DNA of 64,000 nucleotides from an uncultured Flavobacteriaceae bacterium (GTDB lineage: Bacteria; Bacteroidota; Bacteroidia; Flavobacteriales; Flavobacteriaceae), in contig CAJIYH010000002.1 in the NCBI GenBank assembly GCA_905181615.1, positions 434,001-498,000 of the forward strand. Reading direction: 5' to 3'. Positions 8,105 through 17,241 of this stretch are shown here, piece after piece (positions within the stretch are counted from its first letter, which is position 1; each line of letters begins with the position of its first letter). Both the position numbers and the translations under genes were made by a program. The notes beneath the pieces were generated by a model. It worked only from the letters and a program-made list of their open reading frames with translations, made no database searches and was not told where the DNA came from.

Positions 8105-9784
8105 CTAGGTATTCATTGATATTAAAAATTCTTCATTATTCTTAGTTCTTTTAAAGCGGTCATTAATAAACTCCATCGCTTCAACAGGGTTCATGTCGGC
8201 AAGGTACTTACGCATAATCCACATACGTTTTACTGTGTTTTCATCCAATAAGATGTCATCACGTCTTGTGCTAGAAGAAATCAAGTCAATTGCAGGGAAA
8301 ATGCGTCGATTAGATATTTTACGATCCAACTGAAGTTCCATATTACCCGTTCCTTTAAATTCTTCAAAAATAACTTCATCCATTTTTGATCCTGTTTCAG
8401 TTAATGCAGTTGCAATAATCGATAAAGAACCTCCTTTTTCAATATTTCGAGCCGCACCAAAGAATCTTTTTGGCTTGTGAAGTGCATTTGCATCGACACC
8501 ACCACTTAAAATTTTTCCAGAAGCAGGCTGAACAGTATTGTACGCTCTTGCCAAACGGGTTATAGAGTCTAAGAGTATAACTACATCATGACCACATTCT
8601 ACCAAGCGTTTTGCTTTCTCCAAGACAATGTTAGCGACTTTAACGTGTCTATCTGCAGGCTCGTCAAAAGTTGAAGCTACAACCTCTCCTTTTACATTAC
8701 GTTGCATATCTGTAACTTCTTCAGGACGTTCATCAATCAAAAGAATAATTTGATACACCTCAGGATGATTTGCAGCAATTGCATTTGCAATGTCTTTAAG
8801 TAACATTGTTTTACCTGTTTTAGGTTGTGAAACAATCATTCCTCTTTGTCCTTTTCCGATTGGAGAAAATAAGTCGATAATTCGAGTTGAAATGGTACTT
8901 TGTTTTTCTGCAAGCTTAAATTTTTCTTGAGGAAATAGTGGCGTAAGGTGCTCGAATGAAACACGATCACGTACTACTTTTGGATCAAGACCATTAATTT
9001 TATTAACCTTAATAAGAGGAAAGTATTTTTCTCCTTCTTTAGGTGGACGAACGGTTCCAAGTACTGTATCTCCGGTCTTAAGACCAAAAAGTCTAATTTG
9101 AGATTGAGAAACATATACATCATCTGGAGATGACAGGTAATGGTAATCGGACGATCTTAAAAAACCATACCCTTCAGTCATTATATCTAGAACTCCTTCA
9201 GAATCAATAATTCCTTCAAATTCATAGTCCGGCTCGCGGTATCGGTTACGTTTGTCTTTGTTATGATTTGGTTCTCCCTTTTGTTTTTGGTTGGGGTTGT
9301 TGTTCTTCCGTTGGTTAGGATTCTGGTTAGGGTTCTGCTTTTGATTTGGATTTCCATTCTGTCTCTGGTTAGGATTTCCATTTTGTTTTTGATTTGGATT
9401 TCCTTGCTGAGCAGGTTTATTTGGATTTTCGTTCCTGTTTTTTTGAGGATTGGAAGCTTTCTTTTCCTTAGGTAAGGATTCAACGACAACTTCTACACCT
9501 TCTTTCTTTTGCTCAACAACTGCCTTTTTAGCTTTAACAGGCCTAGGCTTACTGACATTAGGCTTAGCTTTAGAAGTGACTGCTTCTGCTTGAGCAGGGA
9601 CAGCTTCTGGTGCACTAGCTGCCGGAGCTTTTTTAATCGCATCTGGGTTAGCAGATACAAAATCGATGATTTGATAAATCAAATCCATTTTTTTGAGACC
9701 AGCAATCCTTTTGACACCGATAGACTTTGCAATAACCTGTAAATCAGGTAACTTTTTGCTCTTTAATTCTGATATTTCGTACAT
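8105..9784 (-). CDS. rho: Transcription termination factor Rho with disordered insertion
   Basis: 559 aa, about 140 longer than E. coli Rho. Residues 1-50 form the Rho N-terminal helical domain ([20 protein letters not shown]). Residues ~55-190 are a disordered Ala/Lys then Asn/Gln/Pro-rich insertion with repeats of the type NGNPNQK. Then come the RNA-binding cold-shock fold ([20 protein letters not shown]), the Walker A motif [11 protein letters not shown], Walker [17 protein letters not shown] and the Q-loop/R-loop region ([17 protein letters not shown]). Rho is the hexameric RNA helicase that ends transcription. Such insertions are typical of Bacteroidota Rho. Monocistronic, with its own terminator; no clear promoter seen. 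Confidence 0.97.
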   Translation of the reverse strand: MYEISELKSKKLPDLQVIAKSIGVKRIAGLKKMDLIYQIIDFVSANPDAIKKAPAASAPEAVPAQAEAVTSKAKPNVSKPRPVKAKKAVVEQKKEGVEVVVESLPKEKKASNPQKNRNENPNKPAQQGNPNQKQNGNPNQRQNGNPNQKQNPNQNPNQRKNNNPNQKQKGEPNHNKDKRNRYREPDYEFEGIIDSEGVLDIMTEGYGFLRSSDYHYLSSPDDVYVSQSQIRLFGLKTGDTVLGTVRPPKEGEKYFPLIKVNKINGLDPKVVRDRVSFEHLTPLFPQEKFKLAEKQSTISTRIIDLFSPIGKGQRGMIVSQPKTGKTMLLKDIANAIAANHPEVYQIILLIDERPEEVTDMQRNVKGEVVASTFDEPADRHVKVANIVLEKAKRLVECGHDVVILLDSITRLARAYNTVQPASGKILSGGVDANALHKPKRFFGAARNIEKGGSLSIIATALTETGSKMDEVIFEEFKGTGNMELQLDRKISNRRIFPAIDLISSSTRRDDILLDENTVKRMWIMRKYLADMNPVEAMEFINDRFKRTKNNEEFLISMNT

Positions 9785-9934
9785 TCTTTTTGTGAAATTG
9801 ACTTACCCCGTAGAATCTTAAGTAAGTGTGATGTTTAGTTGAAGAACAACCTATGAATTTGCATATTGTTTCAACAATATTACGAAAAAAATATAACCCC
9901 CAATGAAAAATCTTTATTTTTGAAGAAAAAAATA

Positions 9935-10330
9935 ATGATCCAAAGAATTCAATCCGTCTTTTTAATTCTCTATATTATCCTTACTTCTCTTGTTGCTTTT
10001 AGATTTTCTAACGAAGTTAAGCTTAATTCAGATTGGTTTCAAACGGTTTCTGGTTTACTTCCCTATGTTTTTATTGGGTTTATTGGTATCAGTTTATTCT
10101 TGTTTTCCAAGCGAAAGATTCAGATCAAAATAAATACTCTTGTTCTCTTTTGTTCTTTTGGATTCGAGCTTTATTTGAATTATATGCATTATTTGGAAGC
10201 AGAAACTATTCAAGAATTACTTTCTGTGCCGCTTCTTTTGACTGTTTTGAGCTGGATTTCTCTTATTCTAGCGAGTAGGTACATCGGTAAAGACGAAGAC
10301 TTAATACGTTCTGTGGATCGTTTGCGCTAG
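9935..10330 (+). CDS. DUF4293 family membrane protein
   Basis: 131 aa if started at the ATG at 9935, giving the family N-terminus MIQRIQSVFLILYII; an upstream in-frame ATG at 9866 would add 23 unconserved residues. Four hydrophobic segments are visible (about residues 5-25, 38-58, 65-85 and 95-115), so it is an integral membrane protein. DUF4293 proteins are found in Bacteroidota beside rho and have no known function. A TATTTTTG box at 9915-9922 sits only 12 nt before this start, which supports it and implies a very short leader. It overlaps the convergent phosphoesterase gene by 4 nt. Confidence 0.85.
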   Translation: MIQRIQSVFLILYIILTSLVAFRFSNEVKLNSDWFQTVSGLLPYVFIGFIGISLFLFSKRKIQIKINTLVLFCSFGFELYLNYMHYLEAETIQELLSVPLLLTVLSWISLILASRYIGKDEDLIRSVDRLR

Positions 10331-10836
10331 TCTTTAACCGCATCACGTATTCCTAATTCAATAGCCTCTAGGTTTTCAATCTTATCTTCATTTATTGCAA
10401 AACGAAGCATCGTTCTAACTTGATGAAAGCCTTGAATTCCGGCAGCGCCTGGGTTCATGTGTAAGTGTTTGTATTTTTTGTCTTGCATGACTTTTAGAAT
10501 ATGCGAATGACCACAAATAAAAAGTTTAGGATAGGACTTACTTAAGACACTTCTTACTTTTGGGTTGTAACGCCCGGGACTCCCTCCAATATGAGTCATA
10601 AGCACAAGAACTTTTTCGCAATAAAAATGTTGAAATTCTGGATAGCTAAGCCGAGCGTCTTGTCCGTCGATGTTTCCGTAAACAGCACGCAAGGGTTTGA
10701 TTTTTTCAATTGCATCGGTTACAGTTAAATTCCCGATGTCTCCAGCATGCCAAACTTCATCTACGCTTATAACATACTTTAAGATACTTTGATCAATATG
10801 TCCGTGTGTATCAGATAAGAGGAGTATTTTTTTCAA
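10327..10836 (-). CDS. Metallophosphoesterase, YfcE/MJ0936 type
   Basis: 169 aa calcineurin-like phosphoesterase. All metal-binding motifs of the family are visible in order: DTHG (residues 8-11), GDIG, GNID, THIGG (from LVLMTHIGG) and GHSH (ICGHSH). Small family members of this size are cytoplasmic phosphodiesterases with broad in vitro activity on model phosphodiesters; the physiological substrate is unknown. It is convergent with the DUF4293 gene and divergent from a frameshifted small membrane-protein gene. Confidence 0.93.
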   Translation of the reverse strand: MKKILLLSDTHGHIDQSILKYVISVDEVWHAGDIGNLTVTDAIEKIKPLRAVYGNIDGQDARLSYPEFQHFYCEKVLVLMTHIGGSPGRYNPKVRSVLSKSYPKLFICGHSHILKVMQDKKYKHLHMNPGAAGIQGFHQVRTMLRFAINEDKIENLEAIELGIRDAVKD

Positions 10837-10886
10837 GAATTTTAATAATGTTTATTATAAATCTATTTTACCTAGTCATAATTACC

Positions 10887-11265
10887 ATGCAATATAATGC
10901 AAATAAGCACTGCAATTCAATGTTTTCAGTCGAAAACTCCGGACTACGTTATCGCCTTTCTGAAGATCATCTTGTTAAAGAAATTCCTTTTTCTCAAATC
11001 ACTCAGGTTAAAATAAAAACAAATTATCCCCCTTATGCAATTCTTCTTAGCAATATCCTGTTTTATTTCAGCTGGAATAATTTTTAGTACTGATTATTCT
11101 TTAATAGGTATAGTTAATAGGCTTATGTGGCTATGTTTTGCTTTGTATATTTTTAGTATTAAACAAGTTTTCACCCTCCAAGTACACAAAGGGCCTTTGA
11201 TTGCAGAAGTTTTTATAACCGAAAGTAAAAAGGAGGCACAGTATATTAAAACTCAAATTAAATAA
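10887..11265 (+). pseudogene. Small membrane protein gene broken by a frameshift
   Basis: Two overlapping frames appear to be halves of one protein. The first, from about the ATG at 10887, reads ...VENSGLRYRLSEDHLVKEI and PFSQITQVKIKTNYPP; the second, one frame ahead, continues FFLAISCFISAGIIF and ends ITESKKEAQYIKTQIK at 11265. Together they give a soluble head of ~50 residues and two membrane segments, as in small PH-like membrane proteins of Bacteroidota. The switch falls at or near a run of five C (11028-11032), so an indel, a sequencing error or +1 ribosomal frameshifting at CCC-C are all possible. Family not firmly recognised. Confidence 0.55.
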
Positions 11266-11353
11266 AATCTTTTACAATGAAGATTAGCTGGTTTACTTTA
11301 AATAAAAACTAAGGTTTTTGTTCTAATTATTTAACCATCCCTATAAATTCTAA

Positions 11354-11361
11354 TATCTTTG
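11354..11361 (+). promoter_or_regulatory. -7 promoter box abutting truA
   Basis: TATCTTTG fully matches TAnnTTTG and ends 4 nt before the truA GTG, so the transcript would start at or next to the start codon. No -33 TTG is seen at the usual distance. Confidence 0.5.
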
Positions 11362-11365
11362 TGGA

Positions 11366-12121
11366 GTGAGGTATTTTATAAGTTTAGCGTATAATGGAAC
11401 CCCTTTTCATGGGTGGCAATGTCAGCCCAATGCTATTAGCGTTCAAGAGGTCTTAGAAGATGCTCTATCAACCGTGTTGCGAACCCCTATAAAAGTTACA
11501 GGTGCTGGGAGAACCGATACGGGTGTTCATGCTAAGCTTATGATTGCTCATTTTGATGCTTCCATTCCAGAAGACATATATGGAAACTTAGTCTATCTAC
11601 TCAATCAGTTTCTGAAGACTGATCTTGTAATTCATTCCATAAGCCCGGTTAAAGAAGATGCTCACGCTCGATTTGATGCACAAATACGCACATATGAATA
11701 TCATATAGATTTAGAAAAAAATCCCTTTTCTAAGGGGCTTGCTTATCTGTTTAGAGACGCCTTGGATCTCGATAAAATGAACGAAGCGGCTCAGTTGATG
11801 CAAACCTTCAAAGATTTTGAAGCCTTTTCGAAAACACACACAGATGTAAAAACTTTTTTTTGTGATATTTCGAATGCCGAATGGACCAAAAAGGAGGGAG
11901 GCTATGTTTTTAAAATAACAGCTAATCGATTTTTACGCAATATGGTTCGAGCCATTGTAGGCACTTTGCTCGATGTGGGCACAAATAAAACAACGATAGA
12001 ACAAGTAGGTGAGATTATAAAAAGTAAGCAAAGAAGTAATGCAGGATTTTCAGTTCCGGCGCATGGGTTGTATCTTACAGACATTCAATACCCAGATAAC
12101 ATTTATATAATTAATGGCTAA
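11366..12121 (+). CDS. truA: tRNA pseudouridine(38-40) synthase TruA
   Basis: 251 aa. It converts uridines 38-40 of the anticodon stem-loop to pseudouridine. The catalytic Asp lies in GAGRTDTGVHA (about residue 54); other family segments are MRYFISLAYNGTPFHGWQ and RFLRNMVRAIVGTLLDVG. The start is GTG at 11366: the family begins M-R-Y-F and no in-frame ATG lies upstream. The last 8 nt overlap the ABC exporter gene (ATGGCTAA), so the two are probably translationally coupled. Confidence 0.96.
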   Translation: MRYFISLAYNGTPFHGWQCQPNAISVQEVLEDALSTVLRTPIKVTGAGRTDTGVHAKLMIAHFDASIPEDIYGNLVYLLNQFLKTDLVIHSISPVKEDAHARFDAQIRTYEYHIDLEKNPFSKGLAYLFRDALDLDKMNEAAQLMQTFKDFEAFSKTHTDVKTFFCDISNAEWTKKEGGYVFKITANRFLRNMVRAIVGTLLDVGTNKTTIEQVGEIIKSKQRSNAGFSVPAHGLYLTDIQYPDNIYIING

Positions 12122-13877
12122 ATTTAACGGTAAAGTATTTGATTTAAAGTTGTTTAGTAGGCTCATGGATTATTCAAATCCATATCGTGGAACTTACTAT
12201 TTTGTTCTGTTATCAGCCATATTATTGTCTATATTTTCGACCTTGAGCCCGTATTTGCTTAAAATTGTTGTTGACGATTACATAACTCTAAAAGATTTTG
12301 ATGGTTTGGTAACGTTTTCGTTTTTAATGCTCCTGAGTTTATTTCTAGAAGTAATTTTTCAATTTGTTTTTATCTATTATGCAAACTGGTTGGGGCAAAT
12401 GATTGTTAAAGACTTGCGGGTAGAATTATTTCAAAAACTCATCAACTTCAAAATGGCATACTACGACACTTCTGCTGTGGGTCGTTTGGTAACCCGTTCG
12501 GTTAGCGATATAGAAACCATTGCTAGTATTTTTAGTCAAGGCTTGTTTATGATCATTGCTGATTTATTGAAAATGACCGTTGTTGTAGTAATAATGCTAT
12601 CTGTAAATTGGAAACTCTCGTTAATAGTTTTTTCGGTATTACCGATTATTCTTTACGCGACCCGTGTATTTCAAAAATCTATGAAAAGAGCTTTCGAAGA
12701 TGTAAGAAAACAAGTTGCCGATCTCAATACTTTTGTTCAAGAACGAATCACGGGAATGAAAATAGTACAGCTATTCAACCGTGAGGTTATTGAGCAAAGA
12801 ACATTTATAGAAATCAATTTTAAGCACAAGAAGGCTTGGTTGAAAACGGTTTGGTTTAACTCCATATTTTTTCCGATTGCAGAACTTTCAACATCGGTTA
12901 CTATAGGACTTTTGGTTTGGTATGGTGGCTTGAATGTTGTAGCTGATGGAAGCATAACCCTGGGTATTATATTTTTATTCATACAGCTTTCACAAATGCT
13001 TTTTAGACCTTTACGTCAAATAGCAGATAAGTTTAACACACTTCAAATGGGAATGGTAGCTGCAAATCGTGTTTTTGCTATTCTCGAAACAGAAAGTCAA
13101 ATTGAAGATAAAGGAACTTTCATAGCCCAACAAATGAAGGGTAAAATTGACTTAGAACAACTTCATTTTTCTTATATCGAAGGAGAAGAAGTTCTTAAAG
13201 GAATTAATTTAGAGGTTAATCCTGGTGAAACGGTAGCTATTGTTGGAGCTACGGGTGCTGGTAAGTCAACAATTATTAATTTACTTTCACGTTTCTACGA
13301 GTTTAATTCAGGTGATATTAAGATTGACGGCACTTCAATCCGCGACTATGCTTTATCTGATTTAAGAAAGCATGTGGCAGTAGTTTTACAGGATGTTTTT
13401 CTATTTGCAGACACTATATACAACAACATAGCACTTTACAATCCAGACATAAGTATAAAACAAGTAGAAGATGCGGCTAAAGAAATAGGTGTCCATGAAT
13501 TCATAAGCTCTTTACCAGGTGGATATCAATATAATGTAAAAGAACGGGGCGTTATGCTTTCTGCAGGACAGCGACAGTTGATTGCTTTTCTTAGAGCTTT
13601 TCTTTCAAAACCAACCATTTTAGTTCTTGATGAAGCTACATCTTCTATTGATTCTTATTCGGAAGAACTCATCCAAAATGCCACGGATAAAATAACCAAA
13701 GACAAAACCTCATTGATTATAGCGCATCGATTAGCAACAATTCAAAATGCAGATCGTATTGTTGTAATGGATCAAGGGGAAATAGTTGAGGTAGGAACCC
13801 ACAAAGAGTTGTTGAATAAAGAGAAGGGCTATTACCTGAAGTTACACCAAGTTCAGTTTTTTGAAGTAGAGTCTTAA
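12114..13877 (+). CDS. ABC exporter, fused permease-ATPase (MsbA-like)
   Basis: 587 aa half-transporter. The N-terminal ~320 residues carry six predicted membrane helices of the type I exporter fold; the C-terminal nucleotide-binding domain has Walker A GATGAGKST, Q-loop VVLQDVFLF, signature LSAGQRQ (variant of LSGGQ), Walker B ILVLDEATSS and the H-loop IIAHRLAT. It should work as a homodimer in the inner membrane. Similar Bacteroidota proteins are called MsbA-like lipid flippases or multidrug exporters; substrate undetermined. Coupled to truA upstream and overlapping the convergent cdaA stop by 4 nt. Confidence 0.93.
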   Translation: MAKFNGKVFDLKLFSRLMDYSNPYRGTYYFVLLSAILLSIFSTLSPYLLKIVVDDYITLKDFDGLVTFSFLMLLSLFLEVIFQFVFIYYANWLGQMIVKDLRVELFQKLINFKMAYYDTSAVGRLVTRSVSDIETIASIFSQGLFMIIADLLKMTVVVVIMLSVNWKLSLIVFSVLPIILYATRVFQKSMKRAFEDVRKQVADLNTFVQERITGMKIVQLFNREVIEQRTFIEINFKHKKAWLKTVWFNSIFFPIAELSTSVTIGLLVWYGGLNVVADGSITLGIIFLFIQLSQMLFRPLRQIADKFNTLQMGMVAANRVFAILETESQIEDKGTFIAQQMKGKIDLEQLHFSYIEGEEVLKGINLEVNPGETVAIVGATGAGKSTIINLLSRFYEFNSGDIKIDGTSIRDYALSDLRKHVAVVLQDVFLFADTIYNNIALYNPDISIKQVEDAAKEIGVHEFISSLPGGYQYNVKERGVMLSAGQRQLIAFLRAFLSKPTILVLDEATSSIDSYSEELIQNATDKITKDKTSLIIAHRLATIQNADRIVVMDQGEIVEVGTHKELLNKEKGYYLKLHQVQFFEVES

Positions 13878-14662
13878 AACGATAAATCTTCGCTAAGTAT
13901 TCTTTTTAACTTATCAACCGAAGTGAAATTGATAAACTCTCCATCTTTTATATAGGTTATAAGACCTCTTTGTTCAGAAACAACAATCACCAAAGCATCT
14001 GTTTTTTCAGAAATTCCAGCTCCAGCTCTATGTCGCAAACCATAACGGTTTGGTATCGAATTAGAATCTGATACTGGAAGCACTACACGGGTAGCAGTAA
14101 TGGTATTGTCTTTTATAATGATTGCACCATCATGAAGCGGACTGTTTTTGAAAAATATCGTTTCTAAAATCTGAGACGTTAATTCAATTTGAGTCCTGTC
14201 TCCAGTATTTTTCAAAAAGTCAAGTGAATTTGAACGTTCAATAACAATAATGGCTCCAGTTTTTTCACTTGCCATTTTTTCACAAGCACTAGTAAGCGTA
14301 GATAGATCTAATTTAACAATATCTGCTTCTTGTCCTAAAAACTTAAAGTAACGCACCAAACTTTTTCTACTTGTGTAGTTAGTAGATCCGAGTAGTAAAA
14401 GAAATTTTCTTATTTCTTGTTGGAATACAACAATCAAAGCAAAAAAGCCAACACTTATAAATTTTCCAAGAATATTACTAAGCACATCCATGTTTAATGC
14501 GTCGGTGAGTACCCAAATCAGGTATATTATAACAATACCTAAAAAAATATTTATGGCAACTGTACCTTTAACGAGCTTGTATAAATAGAATAGTAAAATC
14601 GCTACCAAAATGATGTCGGTAACGTCAATAAAACTAATTTCTAAGAAATTTAAGCCATCCAA
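13874..14662 (-). CDS. cdaA: Diadenylate cyclase CdaA (c-di-AMP synthase)
   Basis: 262 aa. Three N-terminal membrane helices (about residues 12-30, 35-55 and 65-85) precede a DisA_N/DAC domain. The catalytic signature is present as LHDGAIII (DGA) and LRHRAGAGISEKTDALVIVV (RHR), with an upstream IIVIERSNSL strand. The enzyme joins two ATP into the second messenger c-di-AMP at the membrane. The gene lies 31 nt after folP on the same strand, a neighbourhood seen in other Bacteroidota. No CdaR-type partner is present in the window. Confidence 0.95.
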   Translation of the reverse strand: MDGLNFLEISFIDVTDIILVAILLFYLYKLVKGTVAINIFLGIVIIYLIWVLTDALNMDVLSNILGKFISVGFFALIVVFQQEIRKFLLLLGSTNYTSRKSLVRYFKFLGQEADIVKLDLSTLTSACEKMASEKTGAIIVIERSNSLDFLKNTGDRTQIELTSQILETIFFKNSPLHDGAIIIKDNTITATRVVLPVSDSNSIPNRYGLRHRAGAGISEKTDALVIVVSEQRGLITYIKDGEFINFTSVDKLKRILSEDLSF

Positions 14663-14693
14663 GGGAATGTGGTTTTTTGTAAAATTAGAAAAA

Positions 14694-15533
14694 CTATTGA
14701 AGCACCTCTAATAAATCAATACATTCTTTTGCTTGCTTCACATCATGAACACGTAAAATCTGAGCATTTTTTGAAAGTGCAATAGTATGTAAAACGGAAG
14801 TTCCATTCAGAGCAGAAGCTGCATCAATTCCTAAGGTCTTATAAATCATTGACTTCCTTGAAACGCCAGTAAGTATTGGTTTTTCTAGCATTTGAAAGGT
14901 ATCTAGTTTTTTTAGAATTTCAAAATTATGTGTTTTTGTTTTTCCAAACCCAAACCCAGGGTCTAATATAATGTCGTTAATTCCTGCGTCAAGTGCTTCT
15001 TTAATTTTTCCTGAAAAAAAACGCACTATTTCATCTATCAAATTAGTGTAGCTTGGATTTAGTTGCATTGTTCCGGGGTTACCTTGCATATGCATGGCAA
15101 TAAAGGGGACCCTATATCTTCCAACGGTTCGCATCATCTCTGGATCAAATGAACCTGCGCTAATATCATTGATTAGTGCAGCACCGCGGTCAAGAGCTTC
15201 AGCTGCAACCTTTGATCTAAAAGTGTCAATAGAAAAGAACACATTTGGAAATGAAATTACAAGCTTTTCTAATACAGGAAGTAGGCGTTTTAATTCCTTT
15301 TCCTCCGAAACTTCCTCCGCCGCAGGTTTCGAGCTAAATGCACCAACATCAATAAAATCAGCACCTTCAAAAATCATTTTTTCACATTGAGCAAGTGCAT
15401 TATTTGTGTTGTTATGATTTCCCCCGTCGTAAAATGAATCTGGTGTTAAATTTAAAATCCCCATTATTTTAGGTTTTGAAAAATCGATAAGGGTTCCTTT
15501 ACAATTGATTGTCATGCTGTGTTTGGTATTCAT
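14694..15533 (-). CDS. folP: Dihydropteroate synthase
   Basis: 279 aa TIM-barrel enzyme condensing dihydropterin pyrophosphate with p-aminobenzoate in folate synthesis. Signature segments: MGILNLTPDSFYDGG (family pattern ILNxTPDSF.dGG), GADFIDVGAFSSKP (GAxxiDvGaxStrP), INDISAG, DPGFGFGKT and the C-terminal LRVHDV (RVHDV). In GVSRKSMI the pterin-binding Lys/Arg is retained. It is followed by cdaA on the same strand and divergent from the DUF1599 gene. Confidence 0.97.
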   Translation of the reverse strand: MNTKHSMTINCKGTLIDFSKPKIMGILNLTPDSFYDGGNHNNTNNALAQCEKMIFEGADFIDVGAFSSKPAAEEVSEEKELKRLLPVLEKLVISFPNVFFSIDTFRSKVAAEALDRGAALINDISAGSFDPEMMRTVGRYRVPFIAMHMQGNPGTMQLNPSYTNLIDEIVRFFSGKIKEALDAGINDIILDPGFGFGKTKTHNFEILKKLDTFQMLEKPILTGVSRKSMIYKTLGIDAASALNGTSVLHTIALSKNAQILRVHDVKQAKECIDLLEVLQ

Positions 15534-15603
15534 GAATAACTTTTTTTGTAATATTTGAAAGACTTAAAAAATTAAACGAAATTTACACATATTTGTAATA
15601 CCT

Positions 15604-16140
15604 ATGAAATCTACACAAGCACATTATCAACAGATTACCAATACATGTAAAGAATTGTTTATCAATAAGATGAAGGATTATGGTGCTGCATGGAGAATTC
15701 TTAGACTACCTTCCCTAACAGATCAAATATTGATTAAAGCCCAAAGAATTAGGAGTATACAAGACCTTGAGGTTCAGAAAATCGAAGAAGGACAGGTCAG
15801 TGAATTTATTGGTATTATCAATTATTCTTTGATGGCTTTGATTCAATTGGAGCTTGGAATTGCAGAGCAGCCCGATTTAAACCCTAAAGAAGCAACTGCA
15901 TTGTACGAAAAACACCTGCAAGAAACATTTCAATTAATGAAAGATAAAAACCATGATTATGGTGAAGCTTGGAGAGAAATGAGGGTAAGTTCTTTGACTG
16001 ATTTAATTCTTCAAAAACTACTGCGCGTAAAGCAAATTGAAGACAACCAAGGAAAGACTCTAGTTAGCGAAGGAATCGATGCAAATTATCAGGACATGAT
16101 TAATTATGCTGTTTTCGCTCTGATTCATTTGGACTCTTAA
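15604..16140 (+). CDS. DUF1599 protein with internal duplication
   Basis: 178 aa made of two homologous halves. The first carries MKDYGAAWRILRLPSLTDQI followed by IKAQRIRSIQ, the second KNHDYGEAWREMRVSSLTDL followed by LQKLLRVKQIED, each followed by an acidic NYS/NYA-type helix (IGIINYSLMALIQLELG; MINYAVFALIHLD). DUF1599 is a helical family of unknown biochemical function, found in Bacteroidota next to folP and a triosephosphate isomerase region as here. It starts 70 nt from folP, divergently, and precedes the permease gene by 3 nt. A nucleotide-related role is only a guess. Confidence 0.88.
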   Translation: MKSTQAHYQQITNTCKELFINKMKDYGAAWRILRLPSLTDQILIKAQRIRSIQDLEVQKIEEGQVSEFIGIINYSLMALIQLELGIAEQPDLNPKEATALYEKHLQETFQLMKDKNHDYGEAWREMRVSSLTDLILQKLLRVKQIEDNQGKTLVSEGIDANYQDMINYAVFALIHLDS

Positions 16141-16143
16141 TTT

Positions 16144-17220
16144 ATGTTTTCGTTTCTGCTAGAAAAACTTTTAAGTGGCTTACTAACTCTCTTTGGAGTC
16201 GCTACCGTAGTTTTCTTTCTTTTTAATGTTTTACCTGGTGATCCAGCCCAAATGGTATTGGATCAAAATGCTACTGAGGTTCAGTTGCAAAAAGTCAAAA
16301 AAAAATATGGTTTTGATCTGCCTATTGGTAAGCAGTATTTGATTTATCTAAATGATCTTGCACCGATTTCTTTTCATTCAAAAAATACAAACGACTTTAC
16401 ATTTTATAGTTCCCATAAATATGGAGGTTTGATTCTTTTTTCTTTTTCTAAAGTTTCGGTGGTTTTTAAAGCCCCATTCCTAAGAACCTCCTATCAGAGG
16501 CAAGGGAAAAAGGTACGAACAATTATCGCAGAGACCCTACCCAATACCATTATATTGGCAGTTGCTTCTATCATTATTGCCGTTTTATTAGGCTTCTTTT
16601 TAGGAATCATATCTGGTATCTATAATGGAACTTGGGTCGATAAAACCATTCAATTGATCAGTACAGTTGGAATGAGTGTACCTTCTTTTTTTAGTGCCAT
16701 TCTTTTTTCATGGATATTTGGATACTTGCTTAATGCTCACACAAACCTAAATATGACAGGTAGTTTATATGAGTTAGATGATTTTGGCGAAGGTGCACAG
16801 TTGCAAATTAAAAATTTAATTTTGCCAGCTTTTGTATTGGGAATTCGTCCCTTAGCAGTAATTGTTCAATTGGTTCGAAGTGGATTAATTGAAGTAATGT
16901 CTCAGGATTATATTCGTACTGCCAAAGCTAAAGGCTTGAGTCCGCTATCTATAATTTATAAACACGCCCTAAAAAACTCTTTAAATCCTGTTATAACTGC
17001 TGTTTCGGGTTGGTTCGCCTCCATGCTTGCTGGAGCTGTGTTTGTTGAATATATTTTTGGATGGCGGGGAATTGGAAAAGAAATAGTAACAGCCTTAAAC
17101 ACTTTAGATATTCCTGTTGTCATGGGTTCTGTTCTAATCATAGCTACTTTATTCATTATTATCAATATCTTTGTCGACCTACTTTACGTGGTCATAGATC
17201 CACAAGTAAAACCATTTTAA
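16144..17220 (+). CDS. Peptide-type ABC transporter permease (DppB/OppB-like)
   Basis: 358 aa with the OppB N-terminus (LFGVATVVFFLFNVLPGDPA, containing the LPGDPA motif) and six membrane helices. The EAA-type coupling loop is seen as SQDYIRTAKAKGLSPLSIIY. An insertion of ~60 residues after the first helix is periplasmic. No partner permease, ATPase or binding protein lies nearby, so the subunits must be encoded elsewhere if it is functional. Its 3-nt spacing to DUF1599 and 21-nt spacing to tpiA suggest one transcription unit of unrelated functions. Confidence 0.9.
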   Translation: MFSFLLEKLLSGLLTLFGVATVVFFLFNVLPGDPAQMVLDQNATEVQLQKVKKKYGFDLPIGKQYLIYLNDLAPISFHSKNTNDFTFYSSHKYGGLILFSFSKVSVVFKAPFLRTSYQRQGKKVRTIIAETLPNTIILAVASIIIAVLLGFFLGIISGIYNGTWVDKTIQLISTVGMSVPSFFSAILFSWIFGYLLNAHTNLNMTGSLYELDDFGEGAQLQIKNLILPAFVLGIRPLAVIVQLVRSGLIEVMSQDYIRTAKAKGLSPLSIIYKHALKNSLNPVITAVSGWFASMLAGAVFVEYIFGWRGIGKEIVTALNTLDIPVVMGSVLIIATLFIIINIFVDLLYVVIDPQVKPF

Positions 17221-17241
17221 ATTAATCATAAAAACAAGAAT

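Noticed and set aside
9187-9489. Long alternative frames on both strands over the rho insertion
   Set aside because: They follow from the low-complexity codons of rho and have no start context or homology.
9250-9490. Repeats that could look like a CRISPR or tandem-repeat array
   Set aside because: They are in frame with rho and encode NGNPNQ-type amino-acid repeats; no spacer/repeat regularity.
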